45,848 nucleotides of DNA from positions 1-45,848 of the forward strand of contig JAFMRC010000005.1 in assembly GCA_017354375.1 (NCBI GenBank). Direction: 5' to 3'. Every line of letters starts with the position of its first letter. Position 1 is the stretch's first letter. A program made the translations under genes and the position numbers. This stretch comes from Nocardiopsaceae bacterium (GTDB lineage Bacteria > Actinomycetota > Actinomycetes > Streptosporangiales > Streptosporangiaceae). Shown piece after piece: positions 43,758-45,848 of the stretch. A model generated the notes under the pieces. It ran no database searches and had not been told where the DNA came from. It saw only the letters and a program-made list of their open reading frames with translations.

Positions 43758-43850
43758 GAAACATGACCCTTTCTCACGGAAACGTACTCACTAGGACGCC
43801 GCTTCCACCGGGGCGGTTGGGAAAATTGTGAGTCCCGTCAGTGAAAGTGC

Positions 43851-43930
43851 CGTTGCTACGGCGATAGCCGTAGCAAAGTGCCGTTGACGCCAGGTCAATA
43901 GCGACACGAGAGCGTTGACGCCAGGTCAAC
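43851..43930. promoter_or_regulatory. 31-bp-phased repeats and palindromes upstream of DUF4232 gene 2
   Basis: CGTTG starts at 43851, 43882 and 43913, exactly 31 bp apart. The last two copies continue as GTTGAC-N5-GTCAA(T/C), palindromic at 43914-43930. The first contains a perfect hairpin TTGCTACGGC-GATA-GCCGTAGCAA at 43853-43876. Likely a regulator-binding region 90-170 bp before the start codon. Confidence 0.5.
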
Positions 43931-43970
43931 AGGGGCGCGGGGGCTCCATTTTGCCCGTTTTGCCGGATCC

Positions 43971-44336
43971 TCAGTAGTCCCAGTACTGCTCGGGGTCCTG
44001 GCGGCGCCATTCCCCGCGCAGGTTCCGCACCTGGCGCCACATCTGCCACCCGAAGAGGCCCGCGGGAAACCAGAAGATGAGGCCCACCACTATCGCGGCG
44101 GCCCCCGGGCCGGTCAGGACGTTCCCGATCTGGGTCACGATCAGGTAGCCGCCCAGGAAGCCGAAGAGCGCGAAGAACGGCGCGTACATGACCAGCCTGA
44201 AAACGCTCTTCCCCGACCGCCCGGCCTTCCGGATGCCGATGCCGATCAGCTGCCGGCGGGCCGCCCGTTCCGCGGGCGGCATCTGCTCCGCCTTCCGCCG
44301 GGCCTCGTCCCGGTCCAGCGGGTTATTGCTGTGCAC
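43971..44336 (-). CDS. Two-helix membrane protein
   Basis: A 121-aa protein: a charged N-terminus (DEARRKAEQMPPAERAARRQ), two transmembrane helices (FRLVMYAPFFALFGFLGGYL and AAAIVVGLIFWFPAGLFGW), and a basic-acidic tail ending QYWDY. No family recognised. It lies 22 bp after the aldolase-family gene on the same strand and may share its transcript. Confidence 0.7.
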   Translation of the reverse strand: MHSNNPLDRDEARRKAEQMPPAERAARRQLIGIGIRKAGRSGKSVFRLVMYAPFFALFGFLGGYLIVTQIGNVLTGPGAAAIVVGLIFWFPAGLFGWQMWRQVRNLRGEWRRQDPEQYWDY

Positions 44337-44358
44337 GCGTCAGCCTCCTGGCGGGAAA

Positions 44359-45123
44359 TCAGCCTACTGGCGGGGAGGGCGGGACTGGCGGGGAAGGCGG
44401 GGAAGGCGCCTGGCGGAGAAGGTAGTCGAAGCCGGCCCGCAGCTGGGACGGCGCCCAGACGTCGGCCCGCTTGGCGACGGTGTCCTCCTCCGAGCCCCAG
44501 GACCGGAGCGGGCCGGCGGCCATCGCGTCCAGCTGGGTGCGGCAGGCCTTGTCCAGCAGGACCGCCGTCATGACCGCGGAGGGAAGATCCGGTCCCGCGG
44601 TGACGATCCCGTGCTGCGGCATCAGGCAGGCCAGCGAGGAGCCGAGCGCGGCGGCGAGCGACGCTCCCAGGGCGGAGGTCTTGATCAGCCCGCCGGTCTG
44701 GGTGAACCGGGGGATGTCCGGATAGCAGAACAGCGATCCCGCGTGGTCGAGCGGTCGCAGCGGCACGTCCAGCGCGGCGAACGCGCAGGCCGCCGCCGAG
44801 TGGGTGTGCACGACCGCCCCGACGTCCGGCCTCGCGGCCATGATCCCGGTGTGGATCGGGTACTCGATGTGCCGCGGGCCGCTCCCGGCCAGCACCGACC
44901 CGGACGGCGACACCAGCACGATCCGGTCGGCGCCTACCTCCCCGAACCCCAGCCCGGAGCACTTCATCCACGCTCCGCGGCCGCCGGGGTCCCGGACGCT
45001 GGGGTGGCCCCATACCATGTCGGCTTGCCCGGCCGCGGCGAGCGCCCGGCAACCATCGACGGCCAGGGCAACGGCTTCCGCCTCCGTGGCGGGGACGGCG
45101 GGAACGTGTGCCATGGATGTCAC
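44359..45123 (-). CDS. Class II aldolase/adducin-family protein
   Basis: A 254-aa protein. GHPSVRDP near the N-terminus, VVHTHSAA (zinc-binding HTH) and CLMPQHGIV follow the class II aldolase/adducin plan, as in fuculose-phosphate aldolase and related sugar enzymes. The substrate is not evident, and family members also include dehydratases. The C-terminus has a Pro/Ser tail (PSPPSPPVPPSPPVG). The start may be 45123 or the ATG at 45111. Confidence 0.8.
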   Translation of the reverse strand: MTSMAHVPAVPATEAEAVALAVDGCRALAAAGQADMVWGHPSVRDPGGRGAWMKCSGLGFGEVGADRIVLVSPSGSVLAGSGPRHIEYPIHTGIMAARPDVGAVVHTHSAAACAFAALDVPLRPLDHAGSLFCYPDIPRFTQTGGLIKTSALGASLAAALGSSLACLMPQHGIVTAGPDLPSAVMTAVLLDKACRTQLDAMAAGPLRSWGSEEDTVAKRADVWAPSQLRAGFDYLLRQAPSPPSPPVPPSPPVG

Positions 45124-45234
45124 TTATATCCCATGGCCGTACGGCGGGGAGGCCTGGGGACGGGGGAGGCGCGACTACCCGTTCGGGAAAAAGGGGGTTG
45201 TGGGCGCGAGCAGGGGGCAGCGGGCGGCGGGCGG

Positions 45235-45848
45235 TTACGGGCTCGGCGAGGGGCTGCCCGCCGGGGTCGAGGGTCCGGGGGCCGGGCTGCCGGTGCCGTA
45301 ACTCGCCTCCGGGGCGGTGGGCGATCCGTCGGTGGAGGCCGTGGGGGACCCTCCCGTGGCGGGGGTGGTTGGCTGCGTGGTCGGCTTGCCCCCGGGATGA
45401 CCGGACTGGTTGCCCGCCCAACGCCCATTGCCGCCCGGCTGGCCCGCGGAACCCCTGCCGTGATCGGCGGCGGAACGTCCGTGATTGCCGGGATTGCCCA
45501 TGGAATGCCCGGAATGCTGGCCTTCTGAGTGGGATGGGTGGCCCTGGGGGGAAGACGCCAGCAGGCTGGCGCAGTAGGACCTGACCTTGCCCTTGCTCCC
45601 GGCCGCCGTGACCAGGGGGGTGTAAGCGGGGTCGTTGAGGGCGGTTCCGGGGTTGCGCTTGGCGTCGGCGTCGTAGGAGCGGCACAGGCTGTGCAGCACG
45701 GGCGAGGTCGATGCCGTCGATGGGGTGCCGCCCTTCGCGTGCGCCGCGCCGCCGGATGCCGACGGGCTGCCGGATGCCGACGGGGTGGTGCGGGCCGGGG
45801 GAGCGGGGTTCCCGGTCAGGGGGGCCGGCAGGTGACCGGTCGCGGCGG
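45235..45848 (-). CDS. Gly/Ser/Pro/Thr-rich protein, 5' end outside window
   Basis: The frame stays open to the right edge, so only the C-terminal part is seen. It has a short folded segment (MLHSLCRSYDADAKRNPG, VRSYCASLLAS) with two Cys, flanked by low-complexity His/Gly/Ser and Pro/Thr/Ser tracts. Probably secreted or cell-surface, as such composition is common in actinobacterial exported proteins. I do not recognise the family. Confidence 0.6.
   Translation of the reverse strand, partial: AATGHLPAPLTGNPAPPARTTPSASGSPSASGGAAHAKGGTPSTASTSPVLHSLCRSYDADAKRNPGTALNDPAYTPLVTAAGSKGKVRSYCASLLASSPQGHPSHSEGQHSGHSMGNPGNHGRSAADHGRGSAGQPGGNGRWAGNQSGHPGGKPTTQPTTPATGGSPTASTDGSPTAPEASYGTGSPAPGPSTPAGSPSPSP

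Noticed and set aside
44188-45528. 446-aa plus-strand frame over the membrane and aldolase genes
   Set aside because: Arg/Gly-rich shadow; the minus-strand frames carry real motifs.
1-45848. CRISPR array or IS element
   Set aside because: No regularly spaced identical repeats with spacers, and no transposase with terminal inverted repeats, were seen.

Overview
The window is high-GC DNA with Actinomycetota-type coding: frequent GTG/TTG starts, GTGA/ATGA gene overlaps, a DUF222/HNH gene, DUF4232 lipoproteins, and an SLP1/pSAM2-style integrative element (AICE). It looks like a defence and mobile-element island inserted at a tRNA-Ala(GGC) gene, with ordinary chromosomal genes to its right. The order (genus) cannot be fixed from the sequence alone.

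Layout. (1) 1-857: 3' part of a DUF222/HNH nuclease-type gene. (2) 1047-2796: two coupled minus-strand genes, a heptad-repeat coiled-coil protein with a C-terminal membrane segment and a 190-aa unknown; they diverge from the defence cluster. (3) 3056-22820: a complete type 2 BREX (phage growth limitation) system in two blocks. pglW-pglX overlap by 4 nt. pglY-pglZ-brxD-brxHI form a tight operon. Two paralogous genes for AAA ATPases fused to a PD-(D/E)XK nuclease domain are woven in: one lies antisense between pglX and pglY, the other is 4 nt behind brxHI in the same operon. (4) 24530-27820: an actinobacterial small hypothetical, a HigB-HigA toxin-antitoxin pair whose HigA carries an ImmA/IrrE metallopeptidase domain and which has an upstream perfect palindrome, and an OLD/RecF-like ATPase. 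(5) 28240-29610: tyrosine integrase 1, with an unusual Cys-rich insert. (6) 29655-41008: a second integrated element of about 11.3 kb, bounded by exact 45-bp direct repeats of the tRNA-Ala 3' part. It has a DUF2637 membrane protein, a low-GC cargo gene, two XRE regulators with a degenerate phospholipase-D-like domain, HD and Nudix hydrolases, small membrane proteins, a TraB/FtsK-like translocase, an excisionase and integrase 2. No replication initiator was recognised. (7) 40966-41038: the reconstituted tRNA-Ala gene. (8) 41298-45848: chromosomal-looking genes (SGNH hydrolase, two DUF4232 lipoproteins, a two-helix membrane protein, a class II aldolase-family protein, and a Gly/Pro/Ser-rich protein running off the window).

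How it works together. Both integrases sit immediately left of a copy of the same tRNA-derived attachment sequence. This is the pattern of two elements integrated in tandem at one tRNA gene. No third copy is present in the window, so the left end of the first element, which probably carries the BREX island, lies outside it. Within the second element, 10-bp-phased GGGACGTC-type repeats lie upstream of both XRE regulators, the HD hydrolase and the integrase, which suggests one element-wide regulatory circuit. The most interesting leads are this regulon, the AAA-nuclease pair built around BREX, the divergent coiled-coil pair, and the low-GC cargo gene with an endonuclease-like domain.
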